In this document: positions 1-7,929 of the stretch, in pieces
Layout: each line of letters opens with the position of its first letter
How positions within the stretch are numbered: the first letter of the stretch is position 1
DNA from: Alphaproteobacteria bacterium
Lineage (GTDB): Bacteria; Pseudomonadota; Alphaproteobacteria; Acetobacterales; Acetobacteraceae
Assembly (NCBI GenBank): GCA_016869715.1
Contig: VGDM01000019.1
Location: 1 to 54,054, forward strand
Length of the DNA: 54,054 bases
Direction of reading: 5' to 3'
Translations under genes and position numbers: made by a program
The notes under the pieces: model-generated
Told to the model about the DNA's origin: nothing
Database searches by the model: none
What the model saw: the letters and a program-made list of their open reading frames with translations, nothing else

Positions 1-50
1 GAGGGGGCGAGTTGAAGCGTGGGTAAGCCGGTGCTAAAAGACCAGCATTA

Positions 51-124
51 TGGGGGATAGTTTAGCGGTAGAACTTCCGGCTCTGACCCGGGCAGCCTTG
101 GTTCGAATCCAGGTCCCCCAGCCA
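51..124 (+). tRNA. tRNA-Gln (anticodon CUG)
   Basis: The 7-bp acceptor stem pairs TGGGGGA (51-57) with TCCCCCA (114-120). The discriminator base is G121 and CCA is encoded at 122-124. The anticodon arm has a five-pair stem around the loop CTCTGAC, giving anticodon CTG, which reads CAG (Gln). The T-arm carries the usual GGTTCGAATCC. The gene is complete. The 3' part is overlapped on the opposite strand by the end of a serine recombinase reading frame, which suggests that this tRNA served as an integration site. Confidence 0.95.
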
Positions 125-754
125 AACCTCGCTTTTGCTAGAATTGGCAATTGTCACCGCCTCTTGGAAGGCCGTGATGGCTGTGGTTTCCGCCAACAGA
201 TCAGAGGGTTGGCGGAAGGTGGCGGTCATCTCGCCGTCCGCCCAGGAGCAGTTCGATAGTACGAAGTTGAGCAGGCGGCGTTTCTGGCGCGATTCCTGGC
301 GCTCGAACAGCCGCTGCGCGTTCCGCGCCAGTTCGAGAAGCTGCACGCCTTCGTCCATGTAGGACTGCTCGGCGGACTCGTGCCGGTCGATCTCCCGTTG
401 CAGGCGCAGTTGCTCCTCGCGCCATTCGCCGGCGAAGCGGTCGTAGAAGTCGCCGCCGATTTTGCCGGCGAGCTTGTCGATGTACATCGCGTTGATGCGC
501 TCGCCGAGGCGCTTGTGCTCGGCGCGCAGCCGCTCGATGGCGGCTTCGTGCTCGCGCCGCTCGTCGGCATGGCTGGCCTGAAGCGCCTCGCGCAGCTAGC
601 CCAGCACCTCATCGTCGAAGCGCAGCCGTCCGAGCAGTTTCGTGAACCGCTCCTCCAGCACCTCCTCGCGCACGTATTTGCGGGTGCAGACCGGCTTCCG
701 TCCTTCGCTTTTGTCGACGTAGCCGGTGCAATGGTAGTAGACGTAGCGCGGCAC
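62..754 (-). pseudogene. Large serine recombinase, C-terminal remnant with in-frame stop
   Basis: Read on the minus strand, this is the C-terminal part of a large serine recombinase. It starts with the zinc-ribbon entry VPRYVYYHCTGY, continues through a KYVREEVLEE segment, and then has the long charged coiled-coil typical of these enzymes, including KIGGDFYDRF. An in-frame TAG at 596-598 cuts it after DDEVLG; a Trp codon is a plausible original. A second in-frame TAG at 767-769 lies just upstream, where homology ends. The catalytic resolvase domain is absent. The last open stretch (from ATG at 487) runs to a TAA at 62-64, so about 20 C-terminal codons are the antisense of the tRNA. No function is expected; it marks an old mobile element. 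Confidence 0.8.
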
Positions 755-963
755 GCTGGTCGCGGCCTACCCGGTGACGGGGCCGCTCGACGTGCTCGGC
801 GACCGGCCCGCGGAAAAATCCGGCGGTGCGATGCGCGAGGATTTGCGCGAGGTTTGCTTGGCCGCGCTCGAAATCCCGCGCGCGCGCTCTCGCCCATGCG
901 CGCGACTATTCCTGGGCCGAGTGCGCGCGCCAATTCGCCGAGCATCTGCGTCCGCGCGGCTGA
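750..963 (+). pseudogene. Glycosyltransferase (GT1/GT4-like) C-terminal remnant, frameshifted
   Basis: From about 750 the plus strand reads GTLVAAYPVTGPLDVLGD, then an REDLREVCLAALEIPR segment. After a frame change near 885-893 it reads ALAHARDYSW and ARQFAEHLRPRG and stops at TGA 961-963. This pattern (VAAYPVxGPLDV, DEDLR..AL, then YSWExCARQF) is the C-terminal end of group-1 glycosyltransferases common in alphaproteobacteria. The shift falls in an alternating GC run. Only about 70 codons remain and an in-frame TAG at 744-746 precedes them, so the 5' part is gone. It abuts the recombinase remnant in opposite orientation. The family call is from motif recall. Confidence 0.6.
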
Positions 964-967
964 CGTT

Positions 968-1360
968 TCAGACGTCGCGCGCGTACCACAGCGTCAGATC
1001 TCCACCGAGCCAAGGCTGACGCTGCGGCCGGCGGCCTTGCAAGAACGCCAGTGCCTCGCGCGCCTCGAACGCACCTGCGTAGAGTTCGAGCCAGCCCACG
1101 TTCGGCCGTTCGGCGAAGGGCGTTTGCGTCACGCCCGTGCGCCGATCGAACGCGGCCGCGTCGGCATAGCCCGCCAGCGTCCGGCGGGCGACGCGATGGA
1201 AGCGCGCGTCGGCGATGTCGATCCCGTTGGCGCGCGCGAAGATGGCACCGAGCGCGAGCGGCCCCATCGTGAAGATGTGGTAATGCCAAGCCTTGGCTCC
1301 ACGCAACAGTTCCTGCGGCAAGAAGCCGTCCGCGTCGACCTGGACGAGCGTGCGCTCCAT
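968..1360 (-). pseudogene. Alginate-lyase-like (PL5) C-terminal fragment
   Basis: This 130-codon frame carries FLPQELLRGAKAWHYHIF, then an ARANGIDIAD stretch, RRTLAGYADAAAF, and GWLELYAGAFEAR followed by LGGDLTLWYARD. The order resembles the second half of periplasmic alginate (poly-mannuronate) lyases of family PL5, which are usually about 350 residues. The N-terminal half is missing, and in-frame TAA codons occur just upstream of the first Met, so the gene is truncated. It faces the glycosyltransferase remnant with a 4-bp gap. A small functional protein is unlikely. The family assignment rests on motif order and is moderately certain. Confidence 0.5.
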
Positions 1361-1687
1361 TCGCGCTGATTTTTAACCAACGCCCTGCGGCGATGGCGCT
1401 GAATTTTATTCAAGTGTCTGGAAGCTGTGCGCCACAGCAACAGGCGTCGTACTGGCACGTCAACGCCGCTGTGCAACGCCCGCGCAGCAATCAGGCGCCG
1501 GAGTCGACTGGATGACATTCTGCCTGACGGAGAAGGGTGTCAATTGGCCAGGGGGCAGCGCCCTAACCTGTTGAAGGATGACTTCAGAATCACGGCAGAA
1601 ATGCGACCCCGCGCGGGCTGCATCTATGGCGTGATCCTGGGAAATATTGGTGTAGTATTTATCAAAACGGGTCTGCCCTGCCCCGCC
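1361..1687. other. Gene-poor stretch between island scar and core genes
   Basis: I see no convincing gene, RNA or terminator here. The plus-strand open frame that crosses it has composition and length typical of an antisense shadow. A locally AT-rich patch lies around 1640-1672. I found no second copy of the tRNA-Gln 3' end that would mark the far edge of an integrated element. Confidence 0.5.
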
Positions 1688-1957
1688 TTAGGCGCGGCGG
1701 AAATAACCTTGCAGTTCATTGGCCGCCAACGAGAGTTTGCCACTATAAGGTTGAAAAGCGGCCATCATGCGGGCGGGATCGATTTTGCACTGATGAGAGA
1801 TCACTCTCAGGTAACTGTTCGTGGCCCAGGTATCCTCCGCATTCCGTTCTTCTGGACGCATGCAGGTATTCGCCAAAACCGGTCCGGCTACCAGAACCGG
1901 CGCCACCGCTGCCAAGAGCAAGCGCTTCAAACCTATGGGCTTCTTCCCTTTTTTCAT
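1688..1957 (-). CDS. Small secreted protein of unknown function (89 aa)
   Basis: I do not recognise the family. Starting at the ATG at 1957, the protein opens with a basic n-region (MKKGKKPIGLKR), a hydrophobic core (LLLAAVAPVLVAG) and an Ala-rich cleavage site (PVLANT), so it has a convincing signal peptide. The mature part is about 60 residues with two cysteines, one in CMRPEE and one in SHQCKID, which could form a disulfide in the periplasm. An upstream in-frame Met at 2014 would put 19 residues ahead of the signal peptide and is less likely. It lies 84 bp downstream of the COQ9-like gene on the same strand and may be the last gene of that unit. Confidence 0.55.
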   Translation of the reverse strand: MKKGKKPIGLKRLLLAAVAPVLVAGPVLANTCMRPEERNAEDTWATNSYLRVISHQCKIDPARMMAAFQPYSGKLSLAANELQGYFRRA

Positions 1958-2041
1958 CAAAGGGCAGCGGATCGGCCGCTGCAAAGGAACCCTGCCACAC
2001 ATATGCGGGTTCACCCGCGCGAAGGAAACAGAGAGCCAGGA

Positions 2042-2644
2042 TCAAGCAGCGCGCGGCTTGAAACGCGCCAGGCGCTTCTGAAAGCAGGCGTGATCCGCCA
2101 GCCGCCGATCCAGGAATTCCAGCGCCGCATCAAGCCCCTGGCCGTGCCCGCTCAGCCAAAAGGCCAGCGTGGCGCTGTAGATGGCAGCGAGCGTCGCGCG
2201 GCGCGTATACCAGGAAAAATCAGCGGATTTGTCGCCCGCCGCATACCAGATAGCGCTCACGCTGCGGGCCAGGCTGGGTGCGGCAATCGGTGCGTTCCAG
2301 GGCAAAGCGAGCAGGGAAAGCGCGGCGCGCAACGCATCGCGGTGCGGGTCCGCCGCTTCCAGCCGCGCCTTGATCAGGAAGCGCACGCGTTCATGGGTGC
2401 GCATGCTGGCCATATCGGCAGCAAGGCCGGCCGCTTCCATGCGCCGATCGGCAAGTTCGATCCAGGCTTCAATCGCCGAAATCGCGCCGCGTGGGAACAT
2501 CCATTCAGCGTCCTCCGGCGCCATGCCGGCATCCTTCAGCCCTTCGCGAATGGCGCTGCCCCTCCAGCCATGTAGCGGCACCAACGGCAGAATGGCATCC
2601 AAGGCGGCATCCCGCGCGTCACGATCCGGGCCGGCATCCATCAT
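2042..2644 (-). CDS. COQ9 family protein (rpsU-divergently transcribed type)
   Basis: This 200-residue protein has the features of the COQ9 family: an N-terminal helical region like a TetR-type fold (ILPLVPLHGWRGSAI, then LKDAGMAPEDAEWMFPRG) and a later Trp-rich amphipathic part (WYAAGDKSADFSWYTRR). COQ9 proteins bind lipid and assist ubiquinone-ring hydroxylation by Coq7-type enzymes. In alphaproteobacteria the family is known for lying divergent to rpsU, and rpsU is indeed found at 3346 on the other strand. The start ATG overlaps the def stop codon by 4 bp, indicating translational coupling. Length is close to family norm. Ubiquinone involvement is family knowledge, not tested here. Confidence 0.85.
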   Translation of the reverse strand: MMDAGPDRDARDAALDAILPLVPLHGWRGSAIREGLKDAGMAPEDAEWMFPRGAISAIEAWIELADRRMEAAGLAADMASMRTHERVRFLIKARLEAADPHRDALRAALSLLALPWNAPIAAPSLARSVSAIWYAAGDKSADFSWYTRRATLAAIYSATLAFWLSGHGQGLDAALEFLDRRLADHACFQKRLARFKPRAA

Positions 2645-3168
2645 GGTTTTTGTCTCTCATGTTCAACAGGTTTCGGCGGGTTGAAGCGGGCCAATTCCTC
2701 CACAAACCCAAGCCGAGACAGATCCGTCATCCGCATAGGGTAGAGGACACCTTCAAGATGGTCATGTTCATGCTGCATGACCCGCGCAGCCATGCCGGCG
2801 GCTTCGCCTTCAATCCAGGTGCCGGCGATATCCTGGCCGCGAAAGGCGATTCGGGCCGGGCGCTGCACCACACCGCGCAGGCCGGGGATGGAAAGGCAGC
2901 CTTCCCAGGCTTCCTCAAACTCGTCCCCAATTGGCTGGATTTCCGGGTTGAACAGGGCGGTATGCCCGCCCACTGCGGTGCGACAGATGAAAAGCCTGAG
3001 GGAGACATGGATTTGCGGGGCAGCCAGCCCAAGCCCGCCAATATCTTGCAGGGTTTCCACCATATCGGTGACGAGGCGGCGCATATCGGCCGCCGTCGGG
3101 TCGGCCACCGCTTCGGACCATTGCAGAAGCACGGGATGGCCCAGCCGAGCGATTTTTAGAATGGCCAT
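2641..3168 (-). CDS. def: Peptide deformylase
   Basis: The 175-residue protein carries all three deformylase motifs: GLGLAAPQ (near residue 45), EGCLS (near 90) and HEHDHLEG (near 135). The Cys and two His ligate the catalytic metal and the Glu of the HExxH motif is the base. The enzyme removes formyl groups from nascent chains at the ribosome exit. It is the first gene of a minus-strand unit, overlaps the COQ9 gene by 4 bp, and faces rpsU across a short AT-rich spacer. There is no fmt partner next to it, so it could be a second deformylase copy of the genome. Confidence 0.92.
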   Translation of the reverse strand: MAILKIARLGHPVLLQWSEAVADPTAADMRRLVTDMVETLQDIGGLGLAAPQIHVSLRLFICRTAVGGHTALFNPEIQPIGDEFEEAWEGCLSIPGLRGVVQRPARIAFRGQDIAGTWIEGEAAGMAARVMQHEHDHLEGVLYPMRMTDLSRLGFVEELARFNPPKPVEHERQKP

Positions 3169-3189
3169 AAATATTTCCGCTCCAGAAAA

Positions 3190-3211
3190 CGCAATTTTTT
3201 ATATAATTGCG
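3190..3211. promoter_or_regulatory. Perfect inverted repeat in def/rpsU divergent spacer
   Basis: CGCAATT (3190-3196) and AATTGCG (3205-3211) form a perfect 7-bp inverted repeat with an 8-base AT-only centre. The centre and right arm include TATAAT (3202-3207), a perfect -10-like hexamer in the rpsU direction. The site is 22 bp upstream of the def start and about 135 bp upstream of rpsU, so it could be an operator or overlapping divergent promoter. No good -35 was found at 16-18 bp. Function is inferred from position only. Confidence 0.4.
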
Positions 3212-3345
3212 CTGAGAAAGGCTTGAAAGGGGCTTCCGGCGCGGTGAACCACTGTGCTAAGCCCTGAGCTCTAGGTCGGGCACCGGGTAACCGGCTGCGC
3301 GCCCTTTGCTTTGAACCAGCGATCCATGAAAGGGGGTTGTGCCGC

Positions 3346-3549
3346 GTGCAAGTCGTCGTTCGTGACAACAATGTTGATCAGGCGCTGAAGGCGCTCAAGA
3401 AGAAATTGCAGCGTGAAGGGGTCTTCCGTGAAATGAAGATCCGCCGCCATTACGAAAAGCCGTCTGAGCGCCGCGCCCGTGAGGCTGCGGAAGCAGTCCG
3501 TCGCGCCCGTAAGGTGGAGCGCAAGCGGATCGAACGCGAAGGCTTTTGA
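3346..3549 (+). CDS. rpsU: 30S ribosomal protein S21
   Basis: The 67-residue basic protein begins [14 protein letters not shown], continues with [20 protein letters not shown], and ends in a Lys/Arg-rich helix, which is the S21 signature. I chose the GTG at 3346 because it gives the family's usual MQV start and has an AGGGGG Shine-Dalgarno 9 bases upstream. A TTG at 3337 lies inside that ribosome-binding region. S21 sits at the platform of the small subunit and helps mRNA pairing at initiation. The divergent def-COQ9 unit matches the known alphaproteobacterial arrangement. Confidence 0.93.
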   Translation: MQVVVRDNNVDQALKALKKKLQREGVFREMKIRRHYEKPSERRAREAAEAVRRARKVERKRIEREGF

Positions 3550-3635
3550 TTACCCCAAGCCGGGTTTGAGATCGGTAATCCGCGGCACGGGGCAACCCCT
3601 GGGCCGCGGGTTTGCATTTGAGGCTATCGGTGTGG

Positions 3636-3839
3636 TTACAAGCGCGCCGCCAGCTTGCGGGCCAAAAGATAGCCAAGGCCCCCGCCCAAGGGCGCTGCCG
3701 GCAGAGCGAGCAGCCAGCCAGCATGGGACCCAGCCACGACCAGGGCTAGGCCCGCGTAAAGCGTCAGGCCACCCACCAGGCTGCCTACCACCCCGGCCGT
3801 CAGGCCAAGGATCAGAATTTCTTCGCGTGAAACACTCAT
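3636..3839 (-). CDS. Small two-helix membrane protein (67 aa), unknown
   Basis: From the ATG at 3839 the product starts MSVSREEILILGL and contains two hydrophobic stretches: about residues 8-33 (LGLTAGVVGSLVGGLTLYAG onward) and about 40-60, the latter containing AAPLGGGLGYLLARKL. It ends in a basic tail. It looks like an inner-membrane protein of Gly-rich helical-hairpin type. It lies antisense to its neighbours, between rpsU and rpsD. Longer starts upstream read into the rpsD leader and have poor composition. I do not recognise a named family. Confidence 0.5.
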   Translation of the reverse strand: MSVSREEILILGLTAGVVGSLVGGLTLYAGLALVVAGSHAGWLLALPAAPLGGGLGYLLARKLAARL

Positions 3840-4032
3840 GGCTCGGGGATGGGGCCGGGCGCGGGGTTTGACAAGCCCCATCGCGCGGAATATCAGCCGC
3901 ATGCTTTCTGGGAATGTGGACGGACCTTCGGGGGCCGCGCCCGCCTTGGCCAGCCGGCCAGGGACTACCGGGACAACAAGGCCCCTTGGGGCATAGCAAG
4001 AAAGGCCATCGCTTCCGCGGTGGATTATGCGC

Positions 4033-4650
4033 ATGACGAGGCGCGCTGAAAGCAAATACAAGATCAATCGCCGTCTTGGCGTAAACCTTTGGGGCCGTGC
4101 GAAATCGCCGGTCGCGAAGCGCGAATATGGTCCCGGTCAGCATGGCCAGCGCCGCAAGCAGAAGCCGACCGATTTCGGCGTGCAGCTGATGGCGAAGCAG
4201 AAGCTGAAGGGCTATTACGCGAATATCGGCGAAAGGCAGTTCCGCAAATATTATGAGGAAGCCGTGCGCCGGAAGGGCGACACTTCCGAAAACCTGGTGG
4301 AATTGCTGGAACGGCGCCTGGATGCCGTTATCTATCGCATGAAGCTGGCCGTCACCCCCTTCGCGGCGCGGCAATTCGTCAATCATGGCCATGTGCTGGT
4401 CAATGGCAAGCGGCTCAATATCCCGTCCTATTCGGTGAAGAATGGCGACGTGATTGAAGTCAAGGAAAAGTCGAAGCAGCTGACAGCGGTTCTCGACTCC
4501 GCGCAAAGCACGGAACGTGATGTACCGGAGTATCTGGAAATTGATCACCGCGCGATGAAGGGTAAATTCCTGCGCGCGCCGAAGCTTTCCGATGTGCCTT
4601 ATCCGGTGCAGATGGAACCGAATCTGGTGGTCGAATTCTACAGTCGCTGA
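4033..4650 (+). CDS. rpsD: 30S ribosomal protein S4
   Basis: The 205-residue protein has [20 protein letters not shown] at the N-terminus, then [18 protein letters not shown], and the S4 RNA-binding domain near residues 95-160 ([25 protein letters not shown]). S4 binds 16S rRNA early in 30S assembly. I prefer the ATG at 4033 (MTRRAESK), which matches the family start better than the ATG at 4027, two codons upstream. It is a stand-alone rpsD, as is usual in alphaproteobacteria. A strong intrinsic terminator follows at 4675. Confidence 0.95.
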   Translation: MTRRAESKYKINRRLGVNLWGRAKSPVAKREYGPGQHGQRRKQKPTDFGVQLMAKQKLKGYYANIGERQFRKYYEEAVRRKGDTSENLVELLERRLDAVIYRMKLAVTPFAARQFVNHGHVLVNGKRLNIPSYSVKNGDVIEVKEKSKQLTAVLDSAQSTERDVPEYLEIDHRAMKGKFLRAPKLSDVPYPVQMEPNLVVEFYSR

Positions 4651-4674
4651 TCAGGCTTTATTGCCGCATGTTTC

Positions 4675-4704
4675 AAAGCCGGTGCCTTCGGGCGCCGGCT
4701 TTTT
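4675..4704 (+). terminator. Intrinsic terminator after rpsD
   Basis: AAAGCCGGTGCC and GGCGCCGGCTTT pair around a TTCG tetraloop (one G-T pair) and are followed by a T run. This is a textbook rho-independent hairpin 25 bp after the rpsD stop. It separates rpsD from glmU. Confidence 0.92.
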
Positions 4705-4792
4705 GTTTGCGTGGGGTTTTTTGCGAAACTGGCGAATGACAGATGTTATCAGCCTATAGACGAAACCCTGCGGGACGCGTTAGGCCACGCGC

Positions 4793-6100
4793 ATGAGCCC
4801 TGCCGCCATCATCCTAGCTGCCGGTCTTGGGACGCGCATGCGCTCCAGCCTGCCCAAGGTGCTGCATCCCTTGGCGGGGCGGCCCATGATCCAGCATCTG
4901 ATCGGCGCTTGCGAAGCGGTATTCGGGCGTATTGTGGTGGTGGTAGGGCCGGATGTGCCGGCTTTGGAAGATGCGGTCGCACCGCGCGAAGTGGTGGTGC
5001 AGCGCGAAAGGCGCGGCACCGGTCATGCGGCGCTGCTAGCCGCACCCTTGCTGGGGGGGCATCAGGGTGATGTCGCGGTGCTTTATGGCGATAACCCGCT
5101 GATCTCGGCGGCTACCTTGCAGGCGCTGGTGACGGCGCGTCAGTCGGCTGGCCTTGTGCTGCTTGCCATGCGGCCCACTGACGCCGCGCGTTATGGCCGT
5201 GTGGTGCTGGACGCAAAATCCGAAGTGGCGCGCATTGTCGAATGGGCGGATGCGACAGCAGAAGAACGCGCCATCGGGCTTTGCAATGCGGGCGTGATTT
5301 GCGCCCCGGCGCAGGATTTGTTCCGCTGGCTTGCCGCCATCGGCAACAACAATGCCAGGGGCGAATATTACCTGACCGATGTGATCCAACAGGCGCGGGC
5401 GGACAGCAAGCGCGTGGTCGCCGTGGAAGCGCCAGAGGCTGAGCTTCGCGGCATCAATAGCCGCGCGGAATTGGCGCAAGCGGAAGCCGAAGTGCAGCGG
5501 GGCTTGCGCGCGGCAGCCATGGCGGGTGGGGTGACGATGCTGTCGCCTGAGACAGTGCATCTCTGCCACGACACTAGGCTTGGTGCTGATGTGCTGCTGG
5601 AGCCGAGTATCTTCTTTGGCCCCGATGTGACGGTGGAAAACGGCGTTACCATTCGCGCCTTCAGCCATTTGGAAGGCTGCGTGGTGAAGGGGGGTGCGGT
5701 GATTGGCCCCTATGCGCGGCTCCGTCCTGGTAGCGTCATTGAAAACCACGCGCATGTCGGCAATTTTGTGGAGTTGAAGGCAACGACACTCGGTGCTGGG
5801 GCCAAGGCCAATCATCTTTCCTATCTTGGTGATGCCATGATTGGTGCGGGGGCAAATATCGGCGCTGGGACCATCACCTGCAATTATGATGGTGCGGCGA
5901 AACATCGCACCGAAATTGGCGAAGGCGCTTTCATCGGCAGCGATACGGCGCTGGTGGCTCCGGTAAAGGTGGGCAAACGCGCGCTGGTGGCGGCTGGCAG
6001 TGTGATTACGGAAGACGTGCCGGATGATGCGCTCGCGATTGCGCGTGGGCGCCAGGCGGTGAAGCCGGGGCGCGGCTTCAAGGGCAAGGGGAAGCGCTGA
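4793..6100 (+). CDS. glmU: Bifunctional GlcNAc-1-P uridyltransferase / GlcN-1-P acetyltransferase
   Basis: The 435-residue protein opens with AAIILAAGLGTRMRSSLPKV, the nucleotide-binding loop of the uridyltransferase domain (about residues 1-225), with YGDNPL and GEYYLTDV downstream. The second half is a left-handed beta-helix of hexapeptide repeats (FFGPDVTVENGV and SVIENHAHVGNFVELK). It carries the acetyltransferase pocket residues in NHLSYLGDA, GANIGAGTITCNYDG and FIGSDTALVAPV. It makes UDP-GlcNAc for peptidoglycan and LPS. The stop codon overlaps the glmS start by one base, so the two sequential pathway enzymes are co-translated. No missing active-site residue was noticed. Confidence 0.96.
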   Translation: MSPAAIILAAGLGTRMRSSLPKVLHPLAGRPMIQHLIGACEAVFGRIVVVVGPDVPALEDAVAPREVVVQRERRGTGHAALLAAPLLGGHQGDVAVLYGDNPLISAATLQALVTARQSAGLVLLAMRPTDAARYGRVVLDAKSEVARIVEWADATAEERAIGLCNAGVICAPAQDLFRWLAAIGNNNARGEYYLTDVIQQARADSKRVVAVEAPEAELRGINSRAELAQAEAEVQRGLRAAAMAGGVTMLSPETVHLCHDTRLGADVLLEPSIFFGPDVTVENGVTIRAFSHLEGCVVKGGAVIGPYARLRPGSVIENHAHVGNFVELKATTLGAGAKANHLSYLGDAMIGAGANIGAGTITCNYDGAAKHRTEIGEGAFIGSDTALVAPVKVGKRALVAAGSVITEDVPDDALAIARGRQAVKPGRGFKGKGKR

Positions 6101-7923
6101 TGTGCGGCATTGTTGGCGTGGTTGGTCAGGTAGCGGCGGCGCCTCGGCTTCTGGAAGCGCTGCGGCGGTTAGAATATCGCGGCTATGACAGTACGGGCAT
6201 TGCCACGCTGATTGACGGGAAGATTGATCGCAGGCGCGCTGAAGGTAAGCTCGGCAATCTAGCTGTCGTTTTGGAAGCGAGCCCGCTGCCTGGCACCACC
6301 GGCATTGGCCATACGCGCTGGGCGACGCATGGCGCGCCCACCACGCGCAATGCGCATCCCCATGGCACGGCGCGCGTTGTTGTGGTGCATAATGGCATTA
6401 TCGAAAACCACGCTGAATTGCGCGCCGAATTGGAAGCGCGCGGCCACATCTTCCAAACCGAAACCGATACCGAAACCTTCGCCCTATTGGTGGATGATTT
6501 CCTGCAAGCGGGCTACGCCCCGGAATCCGCCGCTGGCGCCGCGCTGAAGCGCGTGTATGGCGCTTTTGCGCTCGCGATGATTTTCGCGGGACATCCTGAT
6601 TTGCTGATTTGCGCGCGGCAAGGTGCCCCGCTTGCCGTTGGTTTTGGTGAGGGCGAGATGTTTGTGGGCTCCGATGCGCTCGCCTTGGCCCCGTTCACGC
6701 GGCGTATTGCCTATCTGAAAGAAGGCGATTGGGCAGTGTTGGACCGCACCAGCGCGCGGTTTCATGATGCATCTGGCGCGGAAGTGGCACGCGAGATCAA
6801 GCTGACCACCGTTTCAGGTGTGACGATCAGCAAGGGCAATTACCGGCATTTTATGGAAAAGGAATTGCATGAACATCCGGTGGTGCTGGGTGATACGCTG
6901 ACGCAATATCTGGAACCGGCGCAGCGTCGCGTGGTTTTGCCAGAATTGCCCTTTGATCCCGTGACTGTGCCGCGCCTGACCATGACCGCCTGTGGTAGTG
7001 CTTATTTGGCGGGTTTGGTCGGGCGCTATTGGATTGAGGAAGTGGCGCGCCTGCCCGTGGATGCCGATTTCGCGAGTGAGTTGCGCTATCGCGACCCGCC
7101 CTTGCCGGAGGGTGGTGGCGCGCTACTGCTCAGCCAAAGCGGTGAGACCGCCGATACGCTCGCGGCCCTTCGGCTCTTGAGGCAATGTGGGCAGCGTATT
7201 CTTTCCATTGTGAATGTGCCGGAAAGCACCATGGCGCGCGAAAGCGATGCTGCGGTGATTACCTTGGCGGGGCCAGAAGTTGCCGTTGCTTCCACCAAAT
7301 CGTTGATTGCACAGCTTTCGGTGCTCGCTTGCCTCGCCATTGGATTGGGGCGCGCGCGCGGCACCATTACTGCAGAACGGGAGGCAGAACTCACAGCGGC
7401 GCTGTTGGAAGTGCCGCCCAACGCAGCCATTGTGCTGGAACGCGATGGCGAGCTTCGCGCCATGGCCGTGGAAGTCGCCAAGGCACGGGATGTCCTGTTC
7501 CTTGGGCGCGGTTCGCTCTTTCCGGTGGCGCTTGAAGGCGCGCTGAAATTGAAGGAGCTTTCCTATATCCATGCCGAGGGTTACGCCGCCGGCGAGATGA
7601 AGCATGGCCCGATTGCGCTGATTGATCCTGCCGTGCCCGTGATAGCGCTTTGCCCCTCAGGCCCTTTGTTCGAGAAGACCGCGTCCAATCTTCAGGAATC
7701 AGCCGCCCGCGGCGGTCGCGTGATGGCCTTCACCGATGATCTGGGCGCGGAAAAATTGCGGGGCTTTGCCGAACGTATTGTGGTGCTGCCCCGCGTGCCG
7801 GCCTTTGCGGCGCCCATTCTGCACACGATCCCGGTGCAAATCCTCGCCTATCATGTCGCGGTGCTGAAGGGCACGGATGTTGATCAGCCGCGCAACCTCG
7901 CGAAAAGCGTCACGGTGGAATGA
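6100..7923 (+). CDS. glmS: Glutamine-fructose-6-phosphate aminotransferase
   Basis: The 607-residue protein begins MCGIVGVVG, with the N-terminal Cys nucleophile of class-II glutamine amidotransferases exposed after Met removal. The glutaminase domain (to about 240) shows RRLEYRGYDSTGIA and GHTRWATHG. Two SIS sugar-isomerase domains follow (TACGSAYLAGLV, LLSQSGETADTLAALR, VASTKSLIAQL), and the end is LAKSVTVE. It makes glucosamine-6-phosphate from fructose-6-phosphate and glutamine. Its start shares one base with the glmU stop. It is convergent with gatB, with only six bases between stops. I saw no ribozyme-like leader, as expected outside Gram-positives. Confidence 0.97.
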   Translation: MCGIVGVVGQVAAAPRLLEALRRLEYRGYDSTGIATLIDGKIDRRRAEGKLGNLAVVLEASPLPGTTGIGHTRWATHGAPTTRNAHPHGTARVVVVHNGIIENHAELRAELEARGHIFQTETDTETFALLVDDFLQAGYAPESAAGAALKRVYGAFALAMIFAGHPDLLICARQGAPLAVGFGEGEMFVGSDALALAPFTRRIAYLKEGDWAVLDRTSARFHDASGAEVAREIKLTTVSGVTISKGNYRHFMEKELHEHPVVLGDTLTQYLEPAQRRVVLPELPFDPVTVPRLTMTACGSAYLAGLVGRYWIEEVARLPVDADFASELRYRDPPLPEGGGALLLSQSGETADTLAALRLLRQCGQRILSIVNVPESTMARESDAAVITLAGPEVAVASTKSLIAQLSVLACLAIGLGRARGTITAEREAELTAALLEVPPNAAIVLERDGELRAMAVEVAKARDVLFLGRGSLFPVALEGALKLKELSYIHAEGYAAGEMKHGPIALIDPAVPVIALCPSGPLFEKTASNLQESAARGGRVMAFTDDLGAEKLRGFAERIVVLPRVPAFAAPILHTIPVQILAYHVAVLKGTDVDQPRNLAKSVTVE

Positions 7924-7929
7924 GCGCCT

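Noticed and set aside
51..1430. Complete genomic island with both attachment sites
   Set aside because: Only the tRNA-side end is visible; no second copy of the tRNA 3' sequence was found in the window.
1427..2575. Long plus-strand open frame (382 codons)
   Set aside because: It is antisense to the secreted-protein and COQ9 genes, has Arg/Gly/His-rich composition and no domain; a GC-driven shadow.
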